Under the pieces are notes generated by a model that worked only from the letters and a program-made list of their open reading frames with translations, was not told the DNA's origin and searched no databases. The translations under genes were made by a program, and so were the position numbers. From Oceanospirillum sp048268485 (GTDB taxonomy: Bacteria; Pseudomonadota; Gammaproteobacteria; Pseudomonadales; Halomonadaceae): a DNA stretch of 64,000 nt. The stretch lies in the NCBI GenBank assembly GCA_048268485.1, contig JBLWVL010000006.1, forward strand, positions 62,001-126,000, written 5' to 3'. The stretch's first letter is position 1; the number at the start of each line of letters is the position of its first letter. Of the stretch, positions 1 through 8,439 are shown one piece after another.

Positions 1-545
1 ATATCGACCTTATGCTGGATAGTATCAGGCAGGACGCTCAGCTGCTCAGCGGAGGCAAAGATCATAAGATAACCACAGACTTGTGTACTGATGCCAGGGT
101 TATTGGCTCCGAGAACGAGCTGCGTAGTGCTATTTCTAACCTTGTATTCAATGCAGTGAAATACACACCGCCTGGCTCCGAGATCAGAATGACCTGGCAG
201 GCGCTACCGCAGAATAGAGGTGCAGTACTGACTGTAGAAGATAACGGAGAAGGTATCGATACCCGGCATCTACCCCGCCTGACTGAGCGCTTTTATCGTG
301 TCGATAAAGGGCGATCAGCTGAAACAGGGGGGACTGGTCTGGGCCTGGCAATTGTAAAGCATGTCCTGCTACGCCATAACGCCAAACTGGATATCGAAAG
401 TGAGGTGGGAAAAGGTACACGATTCAGCTGTACTTTTCCCGAAACATCCCTGGAGCAGGCAGGAGAAAAATCTCGCGATACGACAATCCACAGCCCGGAA
501 CTATCAGACCTGGCGACTCAACCGGGCAATGATTTTCGAAAGTAA
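1..545 (+). CDS. phoR: Sensor histidine kinase, C-terminal part (probably PhoR)
   Basis: Only the last 180 codons lie in the window, and the frame is open to the left edge. The HATPase domain is complete. The N box is around NLVFNAVKY, the G1 box is DNGEGID, the F box is RFYRVDKGRS and the G2 box is GTGLGLAIVKH. The histidine-containing dimerisation helix and any sensor region lie outside. PhoR autophosphorylates when phosphate is low and passes phosphate to PhoB. The naming rests on the neighbouring pst-phoU genes and the NLVFNAVKYTP style of the domain, so another kinase of the same class is possible. Its last 42 bases overlap the convergent gene that ends at 504. Confidence 0.8.
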   Translation, partial: IDLMLDSIRQDAQLLSGGKDHKITTDLCTDARVIGSENELRSAISNLVFNAVKYTPPGSEIRMTWQALPQNRGAVLTVEDNGEGIDTRHLPRLTERFYRVDKGRSAETGGTGLGLAIVKHVLLRHNAKLDIESEVGKGTRFSCTFPETSLEQAGEKSRDTTIHSPELSDLATQPGNDFRK

Positions 546-1343
546 CTGGGTCGATTTCTGATCAGCATCAGTAAAACGAATACCAACGTAAACGACCTCT
601 GCGTTGGTTCGTTTTTCCTGAGCCTGTAGCATAACGGTACAGCCTTTAACCGTTAGCCGGATCTGCTGCTCTCCCTTGCCAGCAACAAAACCCACCGACA
701 GCTTCTCAAACATCTCAGGCAACCCTTGCTCACGTGCAACCATGACAACAGTATCCTCTGTTGTCAGTTCGCGAATCATCACCGGCAACTTGTGTTCACC
801 AAACATCAGCATCGCTTTCCCCCTGACACGGCGGTGACCAGAAGAGGCGGTACTTTGCATAACAGGCTTACCGGTCAGAACATTAACCGTTGTTCCCCCT
901 CCCATCACACGGGCACGCTGCTTCATAATCTCCGCCAGATCCCTGCGGCTGATAATGTTAGCTTTAACCAGCGCTTTAGTTACTTTACTGATCAACTGGT
1001 CATTATTGAAAGGCTTGGTAACATAGCTTGTTACGCCGTGCTGTACCGCTTCAACAACGTACTCTTTATCATCAAGCGAGGTAACCATGATAAAGGGCAC
1101 ATCTTTATTATTGCTCTGTTCATGTTCGCGTAACCAGGTCAAAAGCTCAATACCGGACATTTCCGGCATTTCCCAGTCGCAAAGTATCAGGTCGAAATGG
1201 CCAACTTCCAATAACTTCTGAGCCTTACGACCATCCTGTGCCGTTTCAACTTCAAACTGTGGATATTCAGCTTTAACGGCCTTAACCATTAAATCCCGGG
1301 TAAATTTAGCATCATCAACAACAAGTATGCGGGCGGTCTTCAT
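504..1343 (-). CDS. Response regulator, receiver domain plus PilZ-like C-terminal region
   Basis: The protein has 279 aa. Residues 1-120 form a CheY-like receiver with the acidic pair D10-D11, phosphoacceptor D56 (in LCDWEMP), T88 and K110 (in VTKPF). There is no helix-turn-helix DNA-binding domain. Residues 165-275 are a separate beta-rich region that starts with an Arg-rich HRRVRGK stretch, which resembles the first c-di-GMP-binding motif of PilZ domains. The second PilZ motif is not clear. The output may therefore be by protein or c-di-GMP contact rather than transcription. A regulator gene in the same position between phoR and phoU is known in Pseudomonas. The gene converges on phoR with a 42-base overlap and is followed by cysZ on the same strand, 7 bases upstream. 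Confidence 0.75.
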   Translation of the reverse strand: MKTARILVVDDAKFTRDLMVKAVKAEYPQFEVETAQDGRKAQKLLEVGHFDLILCDWEMPEMSGIELLTWLREHEQSNNKDVPFIMVTSLDDKEYVVEAVQHGVTSYVTKPFNNDQLISKVTKALVKANIISRRDLAEIMKQRARVMGGGTTVNVLTGKPVMQSTASSGHRRVRGKAMLMFGEHKLPVMIRELTTEDTVVMVAREQGLPEMFEKLSVGFVAGKGEQQIRLTVKGCTVMLQAQEKRTNAEVVYVGIRFTDADQKSTQLLSKIIARLSRQV

Positions 1344-1350
1344 AACTCTC

Positions 1351-2133
1351 TCAAATATCTTTCATACCAGATGGCGCATTTAGTAACGCGGCGCTCAGGT
1401 CAGCATCAGGATGTACGGACAGCTGCTGCACCCATAGCCAGGTGGCACCGGCAACAGCAGCGGGCATAAAAATAAGATTAATAAAGGGGACAAACATCAG
1501 AAGATAGCAAACCAGCCCAAAGCTGACGGTATGCCACCAGTTTTGCTTAAGGCGACGCTGCATCGTATGAAAGTCTATTTTATGGTTGTCCATCGGGTAG
1601 TCCATATACTGAATAGAAAGCATCCAGACTGAAAACATAAACCACAAAAGAGGGCTAATCAGGTTCACAACAGGAATAAAGCTAATAATGAGAAGGAGTA
1701 AAACTCGCTTCAGGAAGAACCACTGTTTCTGGAGCTCCCGATGCAGTGAACGCTTCGCCATCTCGCCTATTGTTTCATCTGGGAAGTCTACCTGCCCATT
1801 ACGCAACTTCAGCTCAATTTTTTCCGCCAGCAACCCGTTAAAGGGAGCTGCGATCAGGGCCGTTGTAGCATTGAAGCCATATAGCACAAAGCCCAGTATC
1901 GCAATCAGGGCCAGCGGCCACAGCAGCCAGCCAAGGAAGCTTAGCCATTCCGGCAGAAAAGCGATCAAACTATCCAACCAGCCATCAATAAGGCCCAGAG
2001 TCAGCCAAATAAAAACTGAAAGAATAATAATGTTACTCAGTAAAGGCACCAGAACAAAGCGCTTCATACCCGGCATGGTAATCAACCGGAAGCCAGCAGC
2101 CAAAGAGGCTGGGCCTGAAAAAAGATGCGTCAT
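1351..2133 (-). CDS. cysZ: CysZ-type sulfate transporter (EI24 family)
   Basis: The 260-aa inner-membrane protein has the CysZ pattern: an N-terminal SGPASLAAGFRLI segment, several hydrophobic spans (about residues 25-50, 65-95, 145-170 and 205-235), and the conserved YGFNATTALIAAPFNGLLAE region near residues 85-105. CysZ brings sulfate into the cytoplasm for cysteine synthesis. The family is normally about 250 aa, so the gene looks complete. It lies 7 bases upstream of the receiver-domain gene and may be cotranscribed with it. No cys gene is adjacent, so the name rests on the sequence alone. Confidence 0.88.
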   Translation of the reverse strand: MTHLFSGPASLAAGFRLITMPGMKRFVLVPLLSNIIILSVFIWLTLGLIDGWLDSLIAFLPEWLSFLGWLLWPLALIAILGFVLYGFNATTALIAAPFNGLLAEKIELKLRNGQVDFPDETIGEMAKRSLHRELQKQWFFLKRVLLLLIISFIPVVNLISPLLWFMFSVWMLSIQYMDYPMDNHKIDFHTMQRRLKQNWWHTVSFGLVCYLLMFVPFINLIFMPAAVAGATWLWVQQLSVHPDADLSAALLNAPSGMKDI

Positions 2134-2234
2134 AAAATCTCTGCCTCAGCATTAAATATTTAAACCGGACCAGGAATTTTTATTCCCGGAGTATCCTGCA
2201 GAGATAATAACTCTACCGATAACCGGCAATAAAG

Positions 2235-2267
2235 TTCCAACTTGCTCCGTTTTAATAAAAGTTGGAA
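2235..2267. repeat. 9-bp inverted repeat upstream of cysZ
   Basis: TTCCAACTT at 2235-2243 is the exact reverse complement of AAGTTGGAA at 2259-2267, with a 15-base AT-rich spacer. It lies about 100 bases upstream of the cysZ start, in the gap that also holds the phoU terminator. It could be an operator or a weak hairpin. Nothing else in this 246-base gap is recognisable. Confidence 0.4.
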
Positions 2268-2332
2268 TAAATGGCTTTTTAGCAGATCAAAGTATCAAGC
2301 GCCCACGCCACGGACGACCAAAGTCACAGGCA

Positions 2333-2360
2333 TAAAAAAAGGCAGCCGAAGCCGCCCTTT
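2333..2360 (-). terminator. Intrinsic terminator after phoU
   Basis: Read on the minus strand, a 6-bp stem GGCGGC/GCTGCC closes a TTCG tetraloop and is followed by seven T. It sits 20 bases after the phoU stop, so it ends the pst-phoU transcript. Confidence 0.9.
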
Positions 2361-2379
2361 AGTCTGCGCACCAGAACGC

Positions 2380-3102
2380 TTAATCGTCACTCAGGCGCTG
2401 CTCAATGGTTTCCGGTGAGGAGTGGCGAACATCCATACCCTTCACCAGATAAATCACATACTCTGCGATATTATCTGCATGGTCACCGATACGTTCCAGG
2501 GCACGCAGTACCCAGATAATGTTCAGTACACGACTGATGGATCGAGGATCTTCCATCATAAAGGTTACCAGCGCTCGCATCGCAGAGCGGTACTCTAAGT
2601 CTACAGCTTTATCTTCCTGAGCAACCTTCAGCGCCAGATCCGTATCAAAGCGGGCAAAGGCCGTGAGTGCGTCTTTCACCATATTGCGCACATGATTGCC
2701 GATATGCCGGGTTTCAATATAGCCCCGGGGCGGTTCGCCTTCATCAGCCAGCTGAATTGCATGGCGGGCAATTTTAGACGCCTCATCACCGATACGCTCC
2801 AGGTCCGACGTTGCACGGGTAACTGCCATCACCAGACGCAAATCGCTGGCTGCAGGCTGACGCCGTGCCAGAATTCGGGTACATTCCTCATCTATGCGGA
2901 TCTGCATCTCATTAATATTACGATCGTTGGCGCGTACTTCTTCAGCAACAGCGCTATCGCCTTCAGTCAGTGCATAAACCGCATCCTGAACCTGCTTCTC
3001 TACCAGGCCGCCCATGGCCAGCAGATGGTTCTTCAGATCTTCCAGCTCGTTATTAAACTGCTGGGATATGTGATGGCTATGGGTTTCTGTTGTGATTTCC
3101 AT
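2380..3102 (-). CDS. phoU: Phosphate-specific transport accessory protein PhoU
   Basis: The 240-aa cytoplasmic protein has two repeated three-helix bundles. Each carries PhoU metal-binding features: ADDRNINEM-like and RIGDEASKIARHA in the first half, and RALERIGDHADNIAEYV in the second. PhoU links the Pst transporter to PhoR and keeps the Pho regulon off when phosphate is plentiful. The length matches the family (about 240 aa). It is the last gene of pstC-pstA-pstB-phoU and is followed by a strong terminator. The 124-base gap to pstB contains no visible terminator. Confidence 0.96.
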   Translation of the reverse strand: MEITTETHSHHISQQFNNELEDLKNHLLAMGGLVEKQVQDAVYALTEGDSAVAEEVRANDRNINEMQIRIDEECTRILARRQPAASDLRLVMAVTRATSDLERIGDEASKIARHAIQLADEGEPPRGYIETRHIGNHVRNMVKDALTAFARFDTDLALKVAQEDKAVDLEYRSAMRALVTFMMEDPRSISRVLNIIWVLRALERIGDHADNIAEYVIYLVKGMDVRHSSPETIEQRLSDD

Positions 3103-3226
3103 GGTAATACCTTGTATCTGTGCAAACCAAAATAAGTGTTAAAACCAAAAAGACGCTGCAAAACCTGTAGGCCGTTAAACCTGGCGAGTGATCCCAGCTT
3201 CTTACTTAACCGTAACGTCCGGCTCT

Positions 3227-4198
3227 TTAACCATATCGTCCAGTTATATAATCTTCGGTTTTCTTCTCTTTCGGGTTGGTAAACAGCATATCGGTGTTAC
3301 CAAACTCAATCAGATTCCCCATATACATAAAGGCAGTGTAATCGGAGACACGCGCAGCCTGTTGCATGTTATGGGTCACGATGGCGATGGTGAACCTATC
3401 TTTCAGCTCATAGATCAGCTCTTCAATCTTAAGTGTGGAGATAGGATCCAGCGCTGACGCAGGCTCATCCAACAGTAAAACTTCAGGTTTTACTGCAATC
3501 GTACGGGCGATCACCAGACGCTGCTGCTGACCACCGGACATACCCAGTGCGCTTTCGTGCAGGCGGTCTTTTACTTCATCCCAAAGGGCCGCAGAACGCA
3601 GTGCCCATTCAACAGTTTCATCCAGAACACGCTTTTTGTTGATGCCCTGGATTCGCAAACCATAAGCTACGTTTTCATAGATGGATTTGGGAAAGGGGTT
3701 AGGCTTCTGGAACACCATACCGACACGGCGACGCAACTCAGCTACATCAACATTTTTGTCGTAAATATTACGACCTTCCATATTGATTTCACCAGTGATT
3801 CGGCAACCATCCACCAGATCATTCATACGATTCAGGCTTCGTAGCAACGTGGACTTACCGCAACCCGATGGGCCAATAAAAGCCGTTACACGCTGCTTAG
3901 GGATGGCCATATTGACATCGAACAGTGCTTGCTTATCACCATAGAAAAGATCCATGTTGCGCACATCCAGACAGGTTGTCTCCTGTTCCAAGGACAGGGC
4001 ACTGCCTTCGCCACGATTCATAGAGCTGATGTCGATGCTATGGCTTTTGGTTTCGTGTGCAGCTGGCTTAGCTTGGCTACCAGTCACATTTTGGGTATCA
4101 GTCATAGAAGAACCTGTCGCGTTATTAGCCGGGTCTTGAGTCTGTGCACCAGTCGCTACCGGTACCTCATTTACTTTATTTTCAGCCTGAGCTTCCAT
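3227..4198 (-). CDS. pstB: Phosphate ABC transporter ATP-binding protein PstB
   Basis: The ABC ATPase energises high-affinity phosphate import. It has Walker A GPSGCGKST, signature MSGGQQQR, Walker B LLLDEPASALDP and the switch His in IVTHNMQQA. The protein is 323 aa, against about 255-270 for most PstB. The excess is a polar, low-complexity N-terminal extension of about 60 residues (Ala, Thr, Gln, Asn rich) before the ABC fold begins near LDVRNMDLFYGDKQ. A later start at residue 32 (MTDTQN) would shorten it but not remove it. The first ATG has a GAGAG sequence just upstream, so it is kept here. Confidence 0.95.
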   Translation of the reverse strand: MEAQAENKVNEVPVATGAQTQDPANNATGSSMTDTQNVTGSQAKPAAHETKSHSIDISSMNRGEGSALSLEQETTCLDVRNMDLFYGDKQALFDVNMAIPKQRVTAFIGPSGCGKSTLLRSLNRMNDLVDGCRITGEINMEGRNIYDKNVDVAELRRRVGMVFQKPNPFPKSIYENVAYGLRIQGINKKRVLDETVEWALRSAALWDEVKDRLHESALGMSGGQQQRLVIARTIAVKPEVLLLDEPASALDPISTLKIEELIYELKDRFTIAIVTHNMQQAARVSDYTAFMYMGNLIEFGNTDMLFTNPKEKKTEDYITGRYG

Positions 4199-4314
4199 AG
4201 GAATACTCTCTTCAAATTCGTTATTCAGTCTAACTGCGTTTCGGTGAATTGCTTATCCTGACGTTGACCACCGGTTAACCGGCAGCCCTTAAGTCACGTC
4301 TGCTTATCAGGAGA

Positions 4315-5991
4315 TTACATTTCAAGGGATTTATACTTCTCACGCAGATGATTCCGGATGGCAACCGCACTAAAGTTAAGCAGTGCGATCACAATCACCA
4401 GCAGCAGTGCCGTGGCATAAACCAGTGGCCGGGCTGCCTCAACATTCGGGCTCTGAAAACCCACATCATAGATATGGAAACCCAGGTGCATAAACTTCTG
4501 ATCCAGATGGATAAACGGGTAGTTGCCATCCAGAGGTAAACTTGGCGCAAGCTTAACAACACCCACCAACATAAGTGGTGCTACCTCACCTGCTGCACGG
4601 GCCACCGCCAGAATAACCCCAGTCATCATCGCAGGGCTTGCCATCGGCAGAACCACACGCCATAACGTTTCCGCTTTGGTGGCACCCAATGCCAGGGAGC
4701 CTTCACGTACCGAGCGGGGGATGCGGGCCAAACCCTCTTCCGTCGCCACAATAACAACGGGTACAGTCAGCAACGCCAAGGTCAGGGATGCCCACATCAG
4801 GCCCGGTGTACCAAAGGTCGGAGCCGGCAGTGCTTCCGGGAAAAATAGCTGATCGATATTGCCACCCAGGAAGTAGATAAAGAAACCAAGACCAAATACA
4901 CCATAAACAACGGAAGGTACACCAGCCAGATTGTTCACAGCGATACGAATCATGCGGGTAATAAAACCCTGCTTAGCATATTCACGCAGATAAACAGCTG
5001 CTATCACACCAAAAGGCGTCACCAGAATTGACATCAGTAACACCATCATTACGGTGCCAAAGATCGCTGGGAAGATACCACCCTCTGTATTCGCTTCACG
5101 GGGCTCGTCTGAAGCAAATTCCCAGAGTTTTGCACCGTAGAAGCCCATCTTATCGAGCAGACCCATGCGGTTTGGCTGATAAACACGCACCACCTTGCTC
5201 AGAGAAACGTCAATTTCCTGACCGTTCATCGCACGGGCAACAAAGCTGTCTCGATTCGCAGCTGTATAAAGGTCCGCCAGCTGTTGCTGCAGCACCTCAT
5301 ATTCAGCATTTAATACTGCCCGTTCAGCATTCAGCTCCGCCAGATTCTCAGGGGTATTCTCACCGTCAATTTCCAGGCGACGCTCTTTTAAACGCAACCT
5401 CTCAATCGAGTAGTTAATACGACCGATTTCATGCTTTTCGATCTGATAAATTTCATCATGGATCTCAACTGCACGATCGACACGTTTCTTAAATTCAGGC
5501 CAGATACTGTTTTCACCGGCGGCCTGAACCGCTACGGTTTTACCTTTTTCCTTCAGGGCCAGCAAATAACCGTAAAAATTACCCCACTCATGACGCTCAA
5601 CAGCGATCAGGTTTTCCGGGTAGCGAACCTCTTCAATAAAGTCATCCAGTACCCAACGGAAATCTGTACCGTGCACGTCACGGTTGCCAATTTTGATTAG
5701 GTGGCGATCAACCAGTTCATGCTCCGTATCCAACTCAATGCCGGCGGCCCTGATTTGTTCAGCAGGAACAGATACGGTTTCAACCTTCTCACCAACCAAG
5801 TGGAAGCTGTTGCCATTAAACTCTCTGACATCCGCCTCCATAATGGAAGCCGGCCAAAAGTGCCCCAGCCCCCGCACAGCAATCAGCGCCAGAAGGCCAA
5901 TCACCATAATCACACTGATCGCCACAGCACCGGCATTCAGCCAGATCCAGGGGGATCCGCTTTTTGTCCAGTTACCCAATGATTCACGCAT
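4315..5991 (-). CDS. pstA: Phosphate ABC transporter permease PstA, long form
   Basis: The 558-aa permease of the Pst importer is much longer than E. coli PstA (about 296 aa). The typical permease domain, with ABC-interacting loop EGSLALGATKAETLWRVVLP, occupies about residues 300-550. The N-terminal half has one membrane span (about 20-42) and then a long soluble segment, presumably periplasmic. That segment includes a Glu/Leu-rich coiled coil near residues 190-245. Long PstA proteins of this kind are known from Pseudomonas and relatives. It lies 26 bases downstream of pstC. Confidence 0.94.
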   Translation of the reverse strand: MRESLGNWTKSGSPWIWLNAGAVAISVIMVIGLLALIAVRGLGHFWPASIMEADVREFNGNSFHLVGEKVETVSVPAEQIRAAGIELDTEHELVDRHLIKIGNRDVHGTDFRWVLDDFIEEVRYPENLIAVERHEWGNFYGYLLALKEKGKTVAVQAAGENSIWPEFKKRVDRAVEIHDEIYQIEKHEIGRINYSIERLRLKERRLEIDGENTPENLAELNAERAVLNAEYEVLQQQLADLYTAANRDSFVARAMNGQEIDVSLSKVVRVYQPNRMGLLDKMGFYGAKLWEFASDEPREANTEGGIFPAIFGTVMMVLLMSILVTPFGVIAAVYLREYAKQGFITRMIRIAVNNLAGVPSVVYGVFGLGFFIYFLGGNIDQLFFPEALPAPTFGTPGLMWASLTLALLTVPVVIVATEEGLARIPRSVREGSLALGATKAETLWRVVLPMASPAMMTGVILAVARAAGEVAPLMLVGVVKLAPSLPLDGNYPFIHLDQKFMHLGFHIYDVGFQSPNVEAARPLVYATALLLVIVIALLNFSAVAIRNHLREKYKSLEM

Positions 5992-6017
5992 AACTTTTTC
6001 CTTTCACTCCGAGTCGC

Positions 6018-8303
6018 TTACAGAGCACCGTATTTTTTACGCAATCTCTGACGAATAACTTCTGCCAGGGTGTTCACGACAAAAGTAAACATAAAGAGCA
6101 CAAATGCAGCGAGGAACAGAATCCGGTAGTGAGTACTACCCACTGCTGACTCAGGAATCTCTACCGCGATATTAGCTGCCAGTGTCCGCATCCCTTCAAA
6201 GATATTCACATCCATAATCGGGGTATTACCGGTAGCCATCAGTACAATCATTGTTTCACCTACGGCACGCCCCATACCGATCATCACCGCAGAGAAAATG
6301 CCCGGACTGGCCGTTGGCAGAATCACTCGGGTCAGGGTCTGCCATGGTGTTGCACCCAAGGCCAATGAGCCATAGCTCAAGTGCTTAGGTACCGCAAAGA
6401 TGGCATCTTCTGTAATGGAGAATATCGTAGGAATTACAGCAAACCCCATTGCAAGGCCTACGACCAGAGCATTACGCTGATCAAAAGGAATACCCATTTC
6501 ATCCGTCAGCCAGGAGCGTACATTACCGTCAAACAGGGCGATTTCTAATGTGGAGCTCATACCCAAAGCAAGCCAGCTCACCAGAAGTACAACTGGAACC
6601 ATCAGTAGTGCATGCCAGCCATCAGGTACTGCATGCCGGATTCTGTCTGGCATCTGGGCCCAGGCAAAGCCAAAACCAACCATGCCAATCGGTAGCAGGA
6701 TCAGCAGAGCAAAGACTCCCGGTAGGTTATTTTCCAGGAAGGGTGCCAGGAATAGACCTGCCAAAAAGCCCAGAATAACTGTTGGCAATGCCTCCATCAG
6801 TTCAATCACAGGCTTAATTTTGCGACGCAGTGCTGGTGCCATAAAGTAAGCGGTATAAATAGCACCACAAATTGCCAGTGGCGTTGCCACTATCATGGCG
6901 TAGAAGGCCGCCTTCAGGGTGCCAAAAGCCAAAGGCATCAGGCTATATTTAGGTTCAAACTCGTTGTTAGAAGCCGAAGACTGCCAAGTATAGGCGGGCT
7001 CTTCATAGCTCTCATACCAGACTTTATCCCATAGTGATGTCCATGAGACCTCCGGATGTTTGTTATAAACCTCCAATGCCTGCAGCATACCGTCCTGACG
7101 TTCCAGTAAAAGATAGTCAGCACGCGGGCTGATGGCTCCGGCAACAGGTGCCGCACCCAAAACTTTTTCCGTCAGCATGGTGCGTTGAGCGGTGGTGCTA
7201 TAGATGCTCAGCTGCCCTTTCTCATCAAGCATAAGAAAGCCTTTACGGCGATGTTCAGGCAACATCATCGCGACTGGAGTTCCGTCATGCTCGAAGCTGC
7301 GGATATTTTTCAGTCCCCATTCATTCTGGCCATCACGCACCAAAAACCACTGGGATAACTGACCGTTCTTATCCCCTACTAACAGAGAAATACCGCCCAA
7401 TTGTAGCTTCACATCACCAATACCACTGTTCTGCTCAGTGACTTTCAGACGAGCATTCAGTTTTGGTGTATCCATATTCCGGGTATCAACAACATCAACC
7501 GTACCTTTGTTGCTAACCATATAAATCCAGTTCTGATCAGGGCCAATCAGAATGCTATGGATATCATTCTCAACCACTGGCAATTGCAGAGGGTTGCGTT
7601 CGATGGTGATATCACCCAGCAGAGATTCTTCCTTCAGGTACTGAACCAAATACGCTTTTTTATCGATGGATACTGCAGAAATCAGTAAGCTTGAATCTGT
7701 CTCACTAACCGCAATTTTTTTCAGGCCATTACCGGCTTCACTAATCACCAGCGGCTCTTCGCCATACGGGTAGTCAATGCGCGGAGTAATTAAACGCTCA
7801 TCATTCGGGTAGGTGATTCGGTAACGATCTTTAATCAGAAGCACACGGCCATCAGAAAGCCCCAGTGCCAGAAGCTTTTTAGACGGGCCTGATGACTGCA
7901 CAGATAGCAGATCGACACCTTGTGGAATATTAAGCTGTACACGGTCGATAACCTGACCGCTAGCAACGCTAAAGAAGATGACCTCACCAACACTGGTCAG
8001 GCGCATGGCAACCTCTGCCTGCTCTTCTGTTGCCAGATAGAGCGTTCTCGCCTCATCCGGTCGTATGGACGTTGCAGGCATCTGGTATTCAGCAACAGGT
8101 TCAACACTTGCCGACTTCATCAGAGGGATAATTTCGTATAGCAGGTAGATAAAGATCAGCAGGATCGCAATGATCACACTGACACCACCAATACCAATAC
8201 CAATTTCGGCAATTTTATCTTTTAACGACCTGATTTTCCGGTGCATACGCAGTGCCGGAGTATCAAAATCTATGACGGGGGCGTTTGGGCTAGTTTCTTT
8301 CAT
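6018..8303 (-). CDS. pstC: Phosphate ABC transporter permease PstC, long form
   Basis: The 761-aa inner-membrane permease has one span at about residues 38-62. A periplasmic region of roughly 380 residues follows, with repeated beta-strand patterns suggesting a propeller-like fold (for example LLALGLSDGRVLLIKD and WIYMVSNKGTVDVVD). The transporter domain is at about 460-755, with ABC-contact loop YGSLALGATPWQTLTRVILP. E. coli PstC is about 319 aa, so the extra domain is large, as in the long PstA next door. The start lies 1 base after a predicted transcription start, and I see no ribosome-binding site, so translation may be leaderless. Confidence 0.93.
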   Translation of the reverse strand: MKETSPNAPVIDFDTPALRMHRKIRSLKDKIAEIGIGIGGVSVIIAILLIFIYLLYEIIPLMKSASVEPVAEYQMPATSIRPDEARTLYLATEEQAEVAMRLTSVGEVIFFSVASGQVIDRVQLNIPQGVDLLSVQSSGPSKKLLALGLSDGRVLLIKDRYRITYPNDERLITPRIDYPYGEEPLVISEAGNGLKKIAVSETDSSLLISAVSIDKKAYLVQYLKEESLLGDITIERNPLQLPVVENDIHSILIGPDQNWIYMVSNKGTVDVVDTRNMDTPKLNARLKVTEQNSGIGDVKLQLGGISLLVGDKNGQLSQWFLVRDGQNEWGLKNIRSFEHDGTPVAMMLPEHRRKGFLMLDEKGQLSIYSTTAQRTMLTEKVLGAAPVAGAISPRADYLLLERQDGMLQALEVYNKHPEVSWTSLWDKVWYESYEEPAYTWQSSASNNEFEPKYSLMPLAFGTLKAAFYAMIVATPLAICGAIYTAYFMAPALRRKIKPVIELMEALPTVILGFLAGLFLAPFLENNLPGVFALLILLPIGMVGFGFAWAQMPDRIRHAVPDGWHALLMVPVVLLVSWLALGMSSTLEIALFDGNVRSWLTDEMGIPFDQRNALVVGLAMGFAVIPTIFSITEDAIFAVPKHLSYGSLALGATPWQTLTRVILPTASPGIFSAVMIGMGRAVGETMIVLMATGNTPIMDVNIFEGMRTLAANIAVEIPESAVGSTHYRILFLAAFVLFMFTFVVNTLAEVIRQRLRKKYGAL

Positions 8304-8344
8304 AGCGGAAAAAATACTGCACTTATATGACAGTTGTATGACAC
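8304..8344 (-). promoter_or_regulatory. Pho-box promoter of pstC-pstA-pstB-phoU
   Basis: On the minus strand, GTGTCAT (8344-8338), spacer ACAA and CTGTCAT (8333-8327) make a Pho box with 13 of 14 consensus positions. Ten bases later comes TATTTT (8316-8311), a good -10 at the spacing known for PhoB-activated promoters. Seven bases separate this hexamer from the pstC ATG at 8303, which predicts a nearly leaderless mRNA. Confidence 0.82.
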
Positions 8345-8360
8345 CGGATAGGCGATCCAG

Positions 8361-8393
8361 AAAAAAAAAGGCAGGCTAACGCCCGCCCTTTTT
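8361..8393 (-). terminator. Intrinsic terminator between pstS and pstC
   Basis: On the minus strand, GGCGGGC/GCCTGCC (7 bp, one G-U) closes loop GTTA and is followed by nine T. It lies 47 bases after the pstS stop and just upstream of the pstC Pho box. It should separate an abundant pstS message from the transporter message. Confidence 0.9.
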
Positions 8394-8439
8394 CTGGTAT
8401 ATAAAGATGAACATCCTTGTCTCGTCTATCCGACCCAGA

